Assembly (NCBI RefSeq): GCF_000002425.4
Contig: NC_037264.1
Span: 11,423,941-11,487,940 of the forward strand
Direction of reading: 5' to 3'
DNA: 64,000 nucleotides
From: Physcomitrium patens
Lineage: Eukaryota; Streptophyta; Bryopsida; Funariales; Funariaceae
The notes under the pieces were generated by a model. It did not search any database, was not told where the DNA came from, and saw only the letters and a program-made list of their open reading frames with translations. Below are positions 36,381 to 49,794 of the stretch, in pieces (within the stretch, counting starts at the first letter, position 1; each line of letters opens with the position of its first letter). Made by a program: the position numbers and the translations under genes.

Positions 36381-37740
36381 GGAGAGAGAGAGAGAGAAGA
36401 ACTGACATCAAATAAAAGAACCAAAAACCATGCCAAAATTACTAAAACTATATGCCCATTTACAATGTAAAAAAGTATGTTGTCCTTTTTTATTGTATGT
36501 TGTCCTTTCTCATCATATGTTGCCTTACTTTGTAAAATATATTTAACCATATTGTTCTTTCACAATATAAAAATGTATGTTGCCCTTTCACAGATGTTGC
36601 TTTGTTTTGTATTAAAATATTTATTATGCCCAATGGCATATATTTTTTATGATTATAAGACTCCAAAAAATATTAGATAATAGATTATATATATTTTAAG
36701 ATAAAGCTTTTATGGAGTTGAACTTGGAATAAAAAAAGCTTTAGATGGACTCTACATGTATAGAGAGTTTCTTTATGTATATTTTTAAAGCTAAATCAAT
36801 GTTTGTTGTAAAATATTTACAATGATATAGACAGCTTCAATGTAGAAGTAGATACTTTAATTATAAAATGTAAATACATATATGCATATCTATACCCAAA
36901 AAAACATATATATCTAATCATTAAATTATTTATCTACGACAAAGTTTAGTACTTGTATATACCAACCATCTCAAATAAAACTAAAGTTCTTTTTAAAGTG
37001 AATCATCTAAAATTTAAATTAATAATACAAAAAAAATCTATAAGAATCATGTATTTATGTGCTTTTAGTTTTATTATTTACCAAGGCATAATAAATCTTA
37101 TATATAATCTAGTAAACAAGTTATTATATTGTAATATTGATATATATATATATATACATTTATTGTTCTAAGAATAAAAGGAGAAAGTTATACTTTTTAA
37201 ATTTTTGTGTGAGAATATATATGTATATATATATATATATATATATGTTACTGAAGAATCGACTGTAAAAAAATTACTTAAAGTTGCAAAAATAAAATTA
37301 TATATGATGATATAAAGCTATATTTCCAATAACTAATAATATGATTTTAAAAATTGATGATATAGTGCTACATGATATTGTTCCTATTGATTATATTTTT
37401 GATAGAAAATGCTTTGCCTGAGAAAGATACTTTTAGCAAGTAATGTGTAATATTTGTTACAATAAAATGATCCTTACTATAAGTTTAACATTGCATTGAT
37501 ATTTTCCTACTTATGACTATTTATTAGAGAAGTATACCTTATAATAAACATATGGCTATTAAAAGTTAATAGTCCATAAGGAGAAAATAATTGTAATATT
37601 GCACACTACTTTCTATTTTTTATTAAAAGGTGAAAATAATATGTGTAGATGACGGTGTTTAAATATTTGTAATAACTTCCTGTATTGATAAGTTGTGCGC
37701 AAAGTAATAGCTCACTCGTGGTGGGAGATCTGACGTGGAT
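34141..37740. other. AT-rich intergenic DNA with TA and GA microsatellites
   Basis: TA runs occur at about 34,461-34,481, 35,951-35,979, 36,358-36,380 (followed by a GA run to about 36,396), 37,140-37,156 and 37,217-37,246. Apart from the GC-richer patch at 34,860-35,870 nothing gene-like is visible. Short open frames such as 36,299-36,550 and 36,953-37,171 are AT-rich chance frames. Confidence 0.5.
34860..35870. other. Isolated GC-richer patch, unassigned
   Basis: This patch, most strongly 35,170-35,850, has gene-like GC and CpG content within AT-rich DNA. Three overlapping plus-strand open frames (35,289-35,597, 35,417-35,755, 35,646-35,840) and one minus-strand frame (35,343-35,531) exist, but none has a recognised motif. 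It could be a decayed host gene, a non-coding transcript or a transposon fragment. Confidence 0.35.
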
Positions 37741-37757
37741 CCGAGTGACACGTGACC
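37731..37757. promoter_or_regulatory. ACGTG-core elements (G-box) upstream of the F-box/LRR gene
   Basis: TGACGTGG at 37,731-37,738 and a full palindromic G-box CACGTG at 37,749-37,754 (in GACACGTGACC) lie close together. These are binding-site patterns for plant bZIP and bHLH factors. They are about 1.6 kb upstream of the predicted start codon, so their role in this gene is inference. Confidence 0.4.
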
Positions 37758-37762
37758 AATGA

Positions 37763-37808
37763 TATGGCAGGTGACTTGGCAGGTGACATGGCAGGTGACA
37801 TGGCAGAG
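37763..37808. repeat. 12-bp minisatellite, about four units
   Basis: The unit ATGGCAGGTGAC (one unit TTGGCAGGTGAC) is repeated head to tail, the last copy running into ATGGCAGAGGTG. It directly follows the G-box cluster. Confidence 0.8.
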
Positions 37809-37859
37809 GTGGGTGGTTACAGCGTTGATTGGAAGAGCCATAGTCCAGCATTTGAACTT

Positions 37860-39375
37860 TGGTCTCTCGTTGGCAGCTTTTTTTTTTTCCAGCCCCGAGG
37901 TTTGTTTATTTAATTACGCCGATCTAAGCCCATCGTGATTTGCCCCCAGGGATAATGAATGATCACCGCCAGCTGCAGAAGAGTTTCGGAACAGGGAGAT
38001 GACTGGTTGTGCCGCAGTTGATCGGAGCGCGCGTACGCGAGGGAGAGAATTTTGTTGTAGGCGAAGATGAAATGAAGCCTTTCCTAGAGGGCTTTGGAGG
38101 TCTAACGTTCAAACTCTACGTGTAGCCACGTCGTAGGGCTTAAATCTGATGAAGCAATTAGTTGAGCGGGTAAGTTTTTCGATCATGTGACATCGTGTGA
38201 CGAGTCCGATGATTTGCTGGAAGCAATCCTTTCGTGGGTACAATTTGTAATTTGAGATTAGTTGCGAATGTGGGAGTGTGGGTGGTGAGAATTTCCCCAC
38301 ACCTGCGCGTGTTGCCGCTGCCTGCCCTCATGCCAGGCGGGGAATTCCACTTTTTGGCGTTTGGAGACGCGGCAGCTTTTGTCCCCAGGAGTCGAGACTC
38401 TGTGGGTTGCTTTTGGGGTTTTAAGAGACTGCCACTCGTCGAAGTTTTTTTTTGATTGTGGTAGTGAGCAAATGTCAAGTAGTGATGCAAAATCGTACAA
38501 GAGTTAAGAGTGCCGACACGGCGTTTCAGCGTTGGATTAGGTTTTGCATTTCCAAGCAGCGCGCAATCGCTCGCCCTGCGTTGCATGTTTTCTCGGCACC
38601 GCTTGTTTGTATTGGAATTGCTACGAGTGAAAGATCTCGCATGGGGCGAAGAGTGTGTTTGTAAGGGTCTTTCAGGGCTGTGTGTGTCCACAGAAGCGTC
38701 CCCCCCCCCTGTGAGGGACTCTCGATGACGCCTACCGTTATCATGCAGGTGTAGAGCAGTGTGCTTGCCCTGCCTTGGAAAGGATTTTGCTTCCTTTTTT
38801 GATCCGAACTGAGGTTGTGAAGATCCGCCGATGTTGTGACGGGTGATGATATACCGCGTTCTCTTATCAACTGAAGGGCTCTCTTTTTGGTTTCTGCTCT
38901 GGGTTTTTTCAGGAGCTGGAAGAAGCTGGATGTCGTAAGTTTCCCTCTTCGTATTATGCGTTTCAGTTGTGTGGATGAGGTGCATTTCATTGGAAAGATT
39001 ATTTTTTCCTCGTGATTTCTCTACGATAGGTAGCCATTTTCTTGGTTTGCGTTAAGGGGAATTTTTACTCATACCTTGATTGTGTAGAGGACCATTTTTT
39101 TTTAACGGTCAGTTCAGCTTCTGCAGTTGAGAGAAGGATTTAATTTTTTGGGGTTAGTGCAACATTTTATTATATTACATGCGGCATCTTAGGTTCATTG
39201 ACTACCTCCACCTACAATTCAGACTTTCTGTTACGTCAATGTTTGGTACTTTCATTGTCGTGTAACACTTCTAGAAATTTCGATGTGGTATCTGTAGTTC
39301 TAAGACGGCGCGGCTTGTATATTCGTGTCGACTTGGAGTTGAGCATCGTTACTGCATTTGGCGACATAATTTCGA
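37860..39375 (+). promoter_or_regulatory. Putative promoter and 5' leader of the F-box/LRR gene
   Basis: GC-rich, CpG-containing stretch upstream of the start codon. A strong donor-like site (GATGTC/GTAAGT) at about 38,934 suggests a spliced 5' leader. Frames on both strands, including 275 codons on the minus strand (38,158-38,985), lack any domain and look like translated leader. A 73-codon plus-strand frame at 39,198-39,419 overlaps the main start in another frame. Confidence 0.45.
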
Positions 39376-39419
39376 ATGGCCGCCGACAATACTCTAGGCA
39401 GCATAATGTGGCTGGCTGA
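39198..39419 (+). other. Possible upstream ORF overlapping the F-box/LRR start
   Basis: A 73-codon ATG frame begins 178 bases before the predicted start at 39,376 and ends 41 bases after it, in a different frame. If the leader is not spliced here it would compete with the main start. Without transcript data this is only a possibility. Confidence 0.3.
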
Positions 39420-42400
39420 TGGGCTACTAATTCGACCCGAGACCTTAAATGGTGAGCACACGACCGAATTCTGCTATTTACTACAGTGATTCGTGTGGAA
39501 TCATTCAGTTTAGCTCGCCGCGTCACGTCTGCATGTCAGTTATTATGAGTCTTTTTCACAGTTTAGTAGCAATATGTTTTCGTTGAAAGACTCTATTGTT
39601 TGGAACAGCTCTTGCTGTCCAGTGTATCGTTTATACACTTACAGCATTAAGAATGTTGTAATTTTTTTGTCTGCACTGTACCTGAAATATGTTTATGATG
39701 ATACTTCATGCTTAAAAATTGTCGCAGGTGGTAAACCGAAGGCTTTGTCAGACATTGATTGGCATGTCAACAGCAGGAAAGAATCCCGGGACGTGGACCA
39801 GCCTACAGAATCAGGCAGAATCGTGCTGCAAGATGAAGAAATTCTAACTGATCTTGATCACTCAGTGCCTAACGAATCAAGTATTAGTAGTATCCGTCAG
39901 ACTTTTAAAGGCCAATGGTCTTCTGACCTATTATCAGTCTCGCCGACCCACAGCCCTCGTTTTTGGAGACGTGACACAGACAATCAGGTCCTACAGGCTG
40001 AATCTCTGGTAAGTGAGGCTGCAGAAGCCAGGGACACAGTTCCCATGGTTACACACACAAGCTTTTATGTCTTGCATGTGTTTGCCTTATTTTCTTATGT
40101 ATTTAAGCAATTATCTTTGATGATACTAGTGAAAAGCCTCAAGATAGAGATGGGCTACATACAGAGAATGTAATGTTGATTGCTGTATTCTAACGTCTGC
40201 AGGGAATGTTTTACGATGAGAATGAAGTACATGAGTCTGCATCTGTGGAAGAAACCCCTTTTCAAAGATTGGACGCATCAAATAGTCAAGAGAATCGAAA
40301 CTTCCGTCTTGGGTTGAATGCACGATCACTCATGCCGGACCCCACGACACCACAGAAGATTCATCTCCATCGCAAACGTGCTAAATTTATTCCTCTCCTC
40401 TCGTAAGTACTTGCAATGTACAATTCCTGTTATTGACTCCGTGATATCAGGGCGGATTTGGTCACATGATGTGTTGATGTTACCTCGGGAGATTTTTAGC
40501 TGAAGCATGTTTTTATGATTTGTAGTGGTCGTTGGTTCTAACGCCAACATGGTATCGACTTCAAAGATCATTACCTGACTTAATTTAGCACTTTTGTTTC
40601 ACAAATTGTAGTTTGTGAGGGCCACTGGTCTGGTGATTACTGAACCAGGATCTTAGAAGATCGTCAAAATGCAGCACTTATGCAGCAATGCCCCAATTTC
40701 CGTGTGCAGGCGACAACATCCTCCAAGTGCCATGGCAGGCGGATCGTCAATAGACTACTCCAGTTCATCTAGCCGTCAGTCATTACAATTTGAAAGCTTT
40801 CCCAGAGAGGGCTTATCTTTAGATCCCTCTTTTAATCATCCATCTCAGTTGCAGGGTAGACGTGAGGATAGTATGGAAACTGACAATGCCGGAGATGAGG
40901 ATAAGGATGAAAATGTCGAAGAGGCGAATGATAATGAACTCCGCTTTGGTCTAACCGATGACTTGCTTCTCAAGGTGCACTTTCTTGATCTGAAATATGA
41001 TTTGATGAGAAGAAGCAAGGTCACATCTGGGTCTGATTGTCCTTTTTATTTATCTTAAAAAAGTTGGTATGTTTAATTCAGATATTTACTTTAGATTCTT
41101 GTGTCTTTAAGCGAAGTTCTACATTGTGCCTGCTCCTCTAGGTGTTCTCTTTTCTGGACCATGTCACCCTCTGTCACGCTGCCATGGTATGTCGACAATG
41201 GCGTGCAGCAAGTGCTCACGAGGATTTTTGGAAATCATTAAATTTTGAGTATCGCCAAGTAACACATGCGCAAGGTATCATCTTCTCCACATGAGTTGTG
41301 ACTTTTTCCATATATTTCAGTCATTCTCTGGACTCTTTGCTCTTTTGAGTTGCTTTCGTATACTGTAGTACCAATTTTAATTAGTGGTGTTCGTTCTCTT
41401 CAACCTCGTGTGATTTTATATGAAAGTAAAGAAGTGATTCAAGTATAACCACTATTTGCGCATATATACAGTTGCGGAGCTTTGTGCTCGTTATCCAAGG
41501 GCAACAGAGTTGCATTTGAAGAATACAGCCAATGTTGAAGAAGAGCGAGTTCGTGATGCTATGAGTTCTCTCAGGTATGTCCGGTTTAATTGTTAAGTAA
41601 ACATCTACAGATAAATACGCTATCATTCGCTTATTTTTAATGGATGTGCTGAATGTATTCTTCACCTGAAAAAGTTGAGATTTTTTCCCTCTTAGCTTGT
41701 TGAGGCTCTACAAGTTAGTGACCGAATGTACTGCTAGGTCTATTTGAACTTCTAACATAGCCAAAAGGCTGGAAGTTATTCACGGTAAACAGCGCTTTTT
41801 TTTGGTTTGTATTGTCTACGTTAACTTTCCATTGTTTACTTGCAGCGAGTTGGCACAAAGTGACAGCTTATATTCTTGAAATGTCTTCTTCGTATGTCGC
41901 AGAAACTTGGAGGTGCTCACATTGGGTGGAAATCTCCTAAATGAGCCGTTTTTCCAAGCACTTTCCAATTCTACATCCTTGCGCACCCTGAGCATATCGG
42001 ATGCCAGCTTGGGAAGTGGAGGTGCTCAAGAAGTGCATCTACGCCATGAAGGTCTACTTTCACTGCAAATTATTAAGTGCCGGGTCCTTCGAATTTCCGT
42101 CAGGTTATATTTTCTACATTTGATCACACTTGCTACGGGTTGTATGCCTGCCTCACCTTCAATTGTTATCTTCACTGTAGACTTGTGTATTGATTCTCTC
42201 CGTTCGGGCTTTTCTTGTTGCTCATGCGTAGTTTTTGTATAACAGGTGCCCACAACTTGAGAAACTCTCTTTGAAGCAATCTGGGGCCGCCTCTGCTCTG
42301 CTGCATTGTCCTCTTCTGACGAGTTTAGATGTCACATCTTGTCACAAGCTTTCAGATGCCGGAGTTCGTGCTGCTGCAATAACTTGTCCACTTCTGACAT

Positions 42401-45400
42401 GTTTGAACGTGTCAAACTGTGCGTATGTCACGGATGACACTCTTCGCGAGATTTCCCTTGTATGCACATATCTACAGATTCTGGATGCCTCTCACTGCCC
42501 CAATATTTCCCTCGAGGTAAATCATTTTATATGTCGGAATTATCTTGGTCTGGTAAACTTTGGACACTATTTGTACCCTATATGATTCGTATTTCAATTC
42601 CTATTTGAACACTAAACGGCAAACTTACTTACCTGATGGTCCTCGCTTTTAGTCACAGTATAATCCTCTTCTTCCGATTCTTCCACTTCCTTGAAAGAGA
42701 AGTTTGTTTCGATTTTTCATCTGAGGAAATGACGTTACTTGCTTTTGATAATTCCATGTGGCAGGGAGTGCGTATGCCTATGTTGACAGAGTTGAGGCTG
42801 CAGAATTGTGAGGGCATCAACGCCTCCTCTATGGCTGCTCTTTCACATTGTATAATGCTGGAGGTATGATCTTTTTTCAAGTAGCCTAGTTTATGTTCTT
42901 CATAATCGACGTGATGGTTTGATATTTTCACGTTTCAGTATGGTTGGCTCTCTGAACTTCTGGATCCCTGCGTTCATATTACTGCTTCTTTCAATGGTCT
43001 GTCATTTGATCGATTGGAGATAACTAAAATCCCGAGTTCTATGATTCCCATGTCCTTGATGTTTCGAAGAATCTGTTGATTGAGAAAGTTCGATAATTAG
43101 AATTGTTTCCAAGAGTTGAATTACGGAACTGCAGTCTGTCAAAGTATTGAAGAGCATTTGAATTACGTTAAAAAGAGCCAACTATTTATTTATTTTTACA
43201 GAAGACATAGAAATTGTCTGATTCACTGGAAGTTTTATCAGGTGCTGGCTATGGACTGTTGTTGGCTGCTCACATCGGTGAATCTCGATCTGCCACATTT
43301 GCGATCCATCAGCTTGGCTAACAATAAAAAGTACACTCTCGTATTTCTACCACTTGTTGAGTGTCAATAGAAAATAAGTTGAAGATCTGTTTCATGTACA
43401 GTGCTTCTTGGTATTTCCTCTAAGATATGATGTACCTTATTTAGCTTGCATGTTTGGCTCTGGGACTTCGAGTTTCGTGGTCCTGAGGGATTTAGGATTT
43501 TCGCAAGCCTGCTGTTAATGTTAATCTGTCTAATATGTCGTGTTCTAGAATTTTCTAAATACATCGATTTCAAAGAATGATGTTTGCAATTCAACTCCAT
43601 GTCTGTATTCATGTATGCACATTACTAACAGTATAAAGTTCTGGAGGTTACTCGTTGACTTCGCGAGGTTGGATTGGTACTCCTAGTCGAGGGTGTGTGA
43701 TAAAATGTTTTACCGATGGATGTTTCCATCTAACTAATTAGGATTGATTCTCTTAGCTGACTAAATGTGTGGTTTATGCTGGCACTTCGTATTTGAAGCA
43801 GGTTCTTAAATAAATCGTATTGCACTCTCTAACCATTGTTTTCTAAAACTATAGGTTGGTGGAGCTTACATTGCGCAGCCCTTTTCTTGTTTCCCTTGAC
43901 CTCACCAATTGTCCCGCTCTTAGCCGCATCAACCTCTCCTCCAGCAGTTTGCCGGTAAGGCTTGTAACCTCTTCTCTGTCTGTCCTAAGCTATATATAAT
44001 TGTAAGATAACATGTTTAGCATGAAGTTGATACGTGACTATCACTCTGTCTGCTTGAGGTGAACATTTTCATTTGTGTACCAAATTGCCGTTTTAATTGA
44101 AGTCAATTTTACTAAATTTTCGTGTTGTCATTGAATTTGACAGATTCTAGACCTGAAGAATCAGTCTAGCTTGGCAAGCTTTGTTTTGCATTGCCCTTGG
44201 CTACAAGTTGTAGACCTTTCTGAATGTGAATCCCTGACGGATCTAGTCTGCAACGTTTTCAGCGAAGGGGGTGGCTGTCCAAAGTTAAACACGTTGATTC
44301 TTGACAACTGCGATGTATAGCCTCCCATATCCCTTGGTCCCGTAAATCCTTTTTCCTTAATTGTATTGAATTTGACTGAGTTTCTTCTGTGCAAAATCAA
44401 TTCCCTTTCACCGAATTCCTCATTCCTTATAATTGAGATTCTCATATCCTAGTTTAGAACCTCACGTTAAACCGATATATTTTAGTAATTATTTTCCGTT
44501 CACTCATTCCAAGCACTTGGTGACGCTTAACTTGTACAAATATTCGAATATTCTCTGATTTCTTATTAGAATTACGCTTGTGTAGGGGTTGGTGAGCGTG
44601 AAGCTCCGTACTGCTTCTTTGGAGAAGCTCTCATTGGTAGGTTGCAAAAAAGTTTTAACACTTGATCTGTCCTGTCCTGGACTTCAGCACCTTCACCTGG
44701 ATGGATGTAACCAGCTGGTAGTTGCCTCTTTCGCTCCAGTTGGATTACTGTCTCTGAATCTCGGCATCTGCCCGCATCTGACAAGTCTAGTAATTAAGGC
44801 TGATCAAATGTCAGTCTTGGATTTGCGGGGCTGTGGAATTCTGTCTCAAGCGTCCATTGATTGTCCAAATCTTTCGTCATTAGACGCCTCGTATTGCAGG
44901 TACGTGGTGGCTTGCAGCAAGGATCACTCCCTACTTTTAATCCACTTGCATGTCTAATTGTCCTTGTGACATCGGTGATATTTTTGGGATTTATTACGAT
45001 ACTCAGCTGATCGATTCTATCTGATGCTTTTGACAGTGAATTGGGTGATCTGTGCTTGGCGACCACAACCTCTGCTTGCCCAGCAATACAACAACTTGTC
45101 TTGGCTGCATGCTCCTTTGTTGGTCCTGCGGGGCTCTTTGCTTTGAAGAAGCTAGTTGACTTGACCGTCCTTGATCTCTCCTACACTTTTCTTACTGATA
45201 TGTCACCAATTTTTGAAGCTTGTCCCCGTCTAAAGGTCTGAAAATTATACCCTTCTCTCTGGACTCTCGCTTTCTTGTTTTCTCCTGGTCTCAAGTGTTG
45301 CATACATATAACTTTTAGTTTTTATATAATTTTTGTTATATTGTCTTAAAAAGTTGAAGGCAAACGTAGATCATTTACTTTCTCTTATTTTACCTAGATA

Positions 45401-47083
45401 ATTTCTCTTATTTTAAAGATTTGATGCAATAACTTGTCGCGTATGTGTCCAGGTCTTGAGATTATCTGCTTGTAAGTATCTTGAGGAAACAACTCTGGAT
45501 GCTTTGCACGGCGGCAATAAGCTTCCCGAACTTCAAGAATTGGATCTTTCATATGGCAGCTTGGGTCGAAGGGCAATCGAGGATGTTCTTGCTCACTGTC
45601 CACATCTGGTTCACGTAAGCCTTAATGGCTGTGCAAATGTGACCGACCATTTCTGGGCCCATCTTTGCTCCCAGCGTGGCCTTCTGGAGCCTATTGATGG
45701 AACGGACACTCTTTCTACGGATGCAGTTACAGCTGACTCGGACGTGGATCAGGACGGTGCATGGGATGCAAATTCTGCACTGGAGGTGGTTGTTGGAAAC
45801 AGGAATAGCATTGAGGCTTTTACCCCTGAACGTGCATTGCAGAGCTTAAGTTGTGTTGGCTGCCATAATGTTCGATCTGTCACGATAACGGCACAGACGT
45901 GCCCTTATCTCTCAATCATCAACTTGTCGCTCTCCAATAATATCCGGGAGATTTATCTTGCATGTGCCAACCTCGTGTCACTTAATTTGAGGTACGATAT
46001 CTCATATTCGCTCAGCTGTACAGGGATTTCTTCTTTACTTCCATCATTTGATCTTTTGTTTAGGATTGACTTAAGTGATTTACTCCAGCACTTGTGCGAT
46101 AGCAGCTTATAAGTGATATGCGTTTGCCATCTTATATGTATCAATATTATTGATAGTTTGAGGAGCCGGATTTTTTCTGATGTCTGGATGTTGTCTGTGG
46201 GCTCTTAAGCAACTGTGCTGCACTCTCTCTGCTCGATTTGGATTGTCCCCGCCTCATAGCTCTCTCTCTTCACGTAAGTTGCTTACTCTCTTTCCAATTT
46301 CGAACCTTATTATAATGCTTAAGTTGCTGTATTATTCGGTTCTATTGTTGCCCATCAAATTTGCTCCTGGCATGCTCACTGGTGTGCAGAAAAGGTTATT
46401 ATCTTTTTTTTCATCTTTTCTTTTGGGGGGGGGGAGGGGGGTTAGTTCTGACCTAAATCCTTGTACTGCTTTCAATCTAGCAATTTTGAACCGCATTGAC
46501 ATCCAAGTCAACATATGCTGTAGAATTATGTGTTTGCAACTTATATACCTGTTGTGTGTTTGCAGGGCTGTCGAATTGAGTCTCATGTGCTCGAGGTTGG
46601 CATTCAGGGCTGTACAATGCTAGAGACTCTAGATCTTCGCAACTGTACTAAGGTATGATGCAAATGCTTAAGTTTCTCTTCTGCTTCGTGGATTATCTTT
46701 CCGGTGTCAAAGGAATGTCCTATGATCTCTGAAGGATCTCTGTTTCACGTGAGGGTCCCACTTCATTGTCAGGTTCCTTAGTTTAGCATTATGCTTTAAT
46801 GATGGATCTTTGAGGAACTTGCCAGTCCATGCAACCTTTGCACGACTAGGGATTTGAGCTAAATACTGCTCCTGTATTCTGCTTTTTGGTGCGTAATTTT
46901 ATTTTTTCCTGCTTTCGTATAATTACCCTCTGGTTGTGTAGTATTTTGTGTTTGTTGAAACGATGTTCTAGACACATAGCTGAAGTAAAAGTTTGATCGC
47001 AGATTACCTTCGCTAGTTTGGCTACATTTCGTGGTCTCTGCCCCAATATCAAACGTCTCTACAGCACTGCCCTTTCAGAATAG
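39376..47083 (+). CDS. FBL15: F-box/LRR-repeat protein 15 (SLOMO type), 18 exons
   Basis: Predicted substrate receptor of an SCF ubiquitin ligase; the Arabidopsis relative SLOW MOTION affects auxin homeostasis. Exons: 39376-39451, 39728-40008, 40203-40402, 40710-40974, 41142-41274, 41472-41574, 41903-42103, 42246-42516, 42765-42863, 43242-43330, 43855-43954, 44144-44314, 44586-44899, 45037-45235, 45453-45991, 46210-46273, 46566-46652, 47003-47083. All are GT-AG and keep phase, giving 1090 aa (Arabidopsis about 990). Residues 1-260 are polar and low in similarity. The F-box is at about 265-310 (LTDDLLLKVFSFLDHV, then VCRQW). Cys-containing leucine-rich repeats follow to the end (CPQLEKLSL, LDVTSCHKLSDAG, LDLSYTFLTD, LNGCANVTDH). 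The start ATGGCCGCC was chosen because only this short exon supplies an ATG in the right phase for exon 2. A G-run (about 46,425-46,441) lies in intron 16. The LRR part is very secure; the first exon less so. Confidence 0.9.
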
Positions 47084-49789
47084 TGGCTGCCAACATGCTA
47101 ACCTGTGACCAATGCAAGGCTTGGTCAGAATTTCTTGGTTACGAACTTTATTATACATCAATTGAGGTGTTGTGCAGCGGCCTTTGTATAAGTAATTTTG
47201 TTAATCTATCTACGGACTGTAGTTGTGAAATTCGGAGTTAGTTTTCATCTGCAGCAGTTCTTGCAACGCCTAGGTTTCTTTTCCAAGGATAAGATAACAC
47301 ACCTTTTTCCTATTATACTACCCACCATGGGGCTTGTGACAGATAGGCTTACTAAGTCGAGAACCACATTAGCATATACTTACGAAAACAGTTTAGGTAT
47401 TCTCTTCATCATATTTTTTTTTCGCCATGTACACCCTGCGTTTGGTATGTACAGCGTTCCGAGTGGCACGCTGCTGAAAGGGTGTTTGAGTCGAGAAAAT
47501 GTGACAACCATTTAATTCACATAGGTACTCCTTTGAGTAAGATTATAATCAATGCTGGCTTCAAAGGTGAAACCTGAACATCTGGATTGTGCTTGCAGCA
47601 TTGTATCGTGAATGGCTAAACTGTTTAAGTATTGATTATAAGTGATTTGAAAAATGCAAATAATACTCAATGTGATGAAGCTCATGCAGTATAAAAAACA
47701 TTTTCAATTCAAATTCCAGTGTTTCTGTCTATCACGAGTTGACGCTGTGCAACTATGAGACAATAGTACTGACGCAAAAAACTTTGGTAACCAATTCAAA
47801 TGTTTATCTAGTTGCAAAAATTTTTTACAGATTAAAATGCAATTTGATTTCTAATATAAAGAACTTAATGTATAGGAATATTCAATGCAGAGAATGACAG
47901 CTGGCATTTGGAAAGATACCCAAGAATAAGCATACAGCACTTTAAATAACCAAGGCATAAGAAAGTCTTCTTAGGCAAAAATGTATTGTCGAAGACAATG
48001 ATCTTAATGGATGCAATATACATGTTTACAATAGTAAGGTCAAACATATTGAAGACCAGAGATATACTTGTATATTATATTGCAAATAACATCTATATAT
48101 ATATATATATATATATACACACTAGTGAAAACCAGTGCCCTTGCCACAAAAAACATTATAAACTATGTATTGTAAATTAATCTTTTGTTTGAAGCTTCAT
48201 ATGACATGAAATTGTTGCATGTTGTTCAACTGTGTTCCATGCTATTCCATGTTGTGGTGCTTCCAAGCTCCATACCTTGTGATCTGATGGTGCTACTCTC
48301 AGCAATCTACAACAACATGTAGATTTTGATCTCTAATTGATTAAAAGTTGAGTTATTGCTTCACTTTTGATAGAAACAATGAAATATGCAGCCAATCACA
48401 GATAGTTTTTGTCTCCTTTGGTTTATCCCATTGATATATCTCCCTTGAGTTGTTTTATACAAGAGATATATAGTTCTTATTTCTTAAAAGTCAATTGATA
48501 TGATTTGAATAAATTATGTATATGTAACAAAAAATCATGGACCATTTCAATCATTTTAAAGACATTTCTATGAAAAGAATGGTAAACATTACAATAAAAT
48601 GTCAATGGTTAATGTTTTTGATGAACATGTAATTAATTGAGACTTTCATAAAAAAATTAAGAAATTGTGGCAAGTATTTAAATTATGTTAAGAACATCCA
48701 CCAAAATTGGATTTTATTCAGGGTTCTTTTTTCAACATATTGCAAGGTGGATAGGAATTATAACAATATTAGTCTTAAAAGGCTACAATTACTCAAAACA
48801 TGTTATTATAATATACTTCAAAGTTAACTATAACTAGTTTTTCAATTGAATAATATTTTATTTTGGTATCAAATTTTTCTTTATTATAGCTCAGATTTCT
48901 TTCTATTTTAAAAAAAGGTGTGTTACTTTGTTATGTCATGTAATTTAATCAACTCTAACCTATGTAATTAAATCAAGTCTAACCTTAAATTGCTTATCAT
49001 ATAATTTTATTTTTATGCACTATATTTGTTTTGATTTTATAATAATGATCATTCAAACTAATAATTAAATAATTAAATAATTAAATAAAAAAATAAATGT
49101 CTTTTTTTGAAATACTTCTCATTATTAAGAATGTTATTTGTAGACAAAATACCAACATTATCTATTGAATAGGTTTTGACTTAGATCAAAGTATCAACTA
49201 ACATCTTAATTAGATCCAATCTTGTAAACTATCATATTGTTTTTTAGAAGTTTTATAAAACCACTTCCAAAATGGACATGCAAATAAGCAAAACATAATA
49301 AATTTTTATCCATGGAAGTTTCAATCTATACTAAGTGTTTTACTTTTTTACTACTTAATCCACAAATGGGAGACAAAATCTTCTTTTTGATAAATAATTT
49401 AACAACAATAAAGATGCACAATAGTTAGAAAAACTTAGTTTATTGAAAAAGATGAATATCTAGTAAGATTTGGTCTTAGATTTGATCTCTCTCAATTCTA
49501 CAACCAAGTTTTCATAATCTAGTTTACTTTGGTATAATGAACAATATTGAAATGTTTTGAGATGTTTTGAAATGCAACCTTCATCTAGCTATTTTTTTTT
49601 GAAGAATTGTCATATTTTTTAAACTTGTGATCTCTAAATTAAACAAAAAAAAACAAAGTAAGTAAATAAAAATAAAAATAAAAATAAATAAAAAGAACTT
49701 GCCTAAGATCTCCAAGTGAATAAATATTAATATTATATTTCATCTTCTTCAAAATCTTGCTTAGTCTATAAATTATTTTTAGATGGCCT
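47084..49789. other. 3' UTR of the F-box/LRR gene, then AT-rich intergenic DNA
   Basis: Gene-like composition continues to about 47,600 and is probably 3' UTR. Beyond that the DNA becomes AT-rich with a TA run at about 48,096-48,117 and tandem AATAA-type simple sequence at 49,060-49,100 and 49,665-49,692. No gene or RNA was recognised. Frames such as 47,198-47,515 have no domain. Confidence 0.45.
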
Positions 49790-49794
49790 TTCTT

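Noticed and set aside
38158..38985. 275-codon minus-strand open frame, the longest single open frame in the window
   Set aside because: It lies antisense to the GC-rich leader of the F-box/LRR gene, has a polar His/Thr/Arg/Ser composition with no domain, and overlaps other equally featureless frames on both strands.
39574..40173. 199-codon plus-strand frame read as one exon
   Set aside because: Its first part is intron 1 and its end runs into intron 2 of the F-box/LRR gene. Only 39,728-40,008 fits splice sites and phase.
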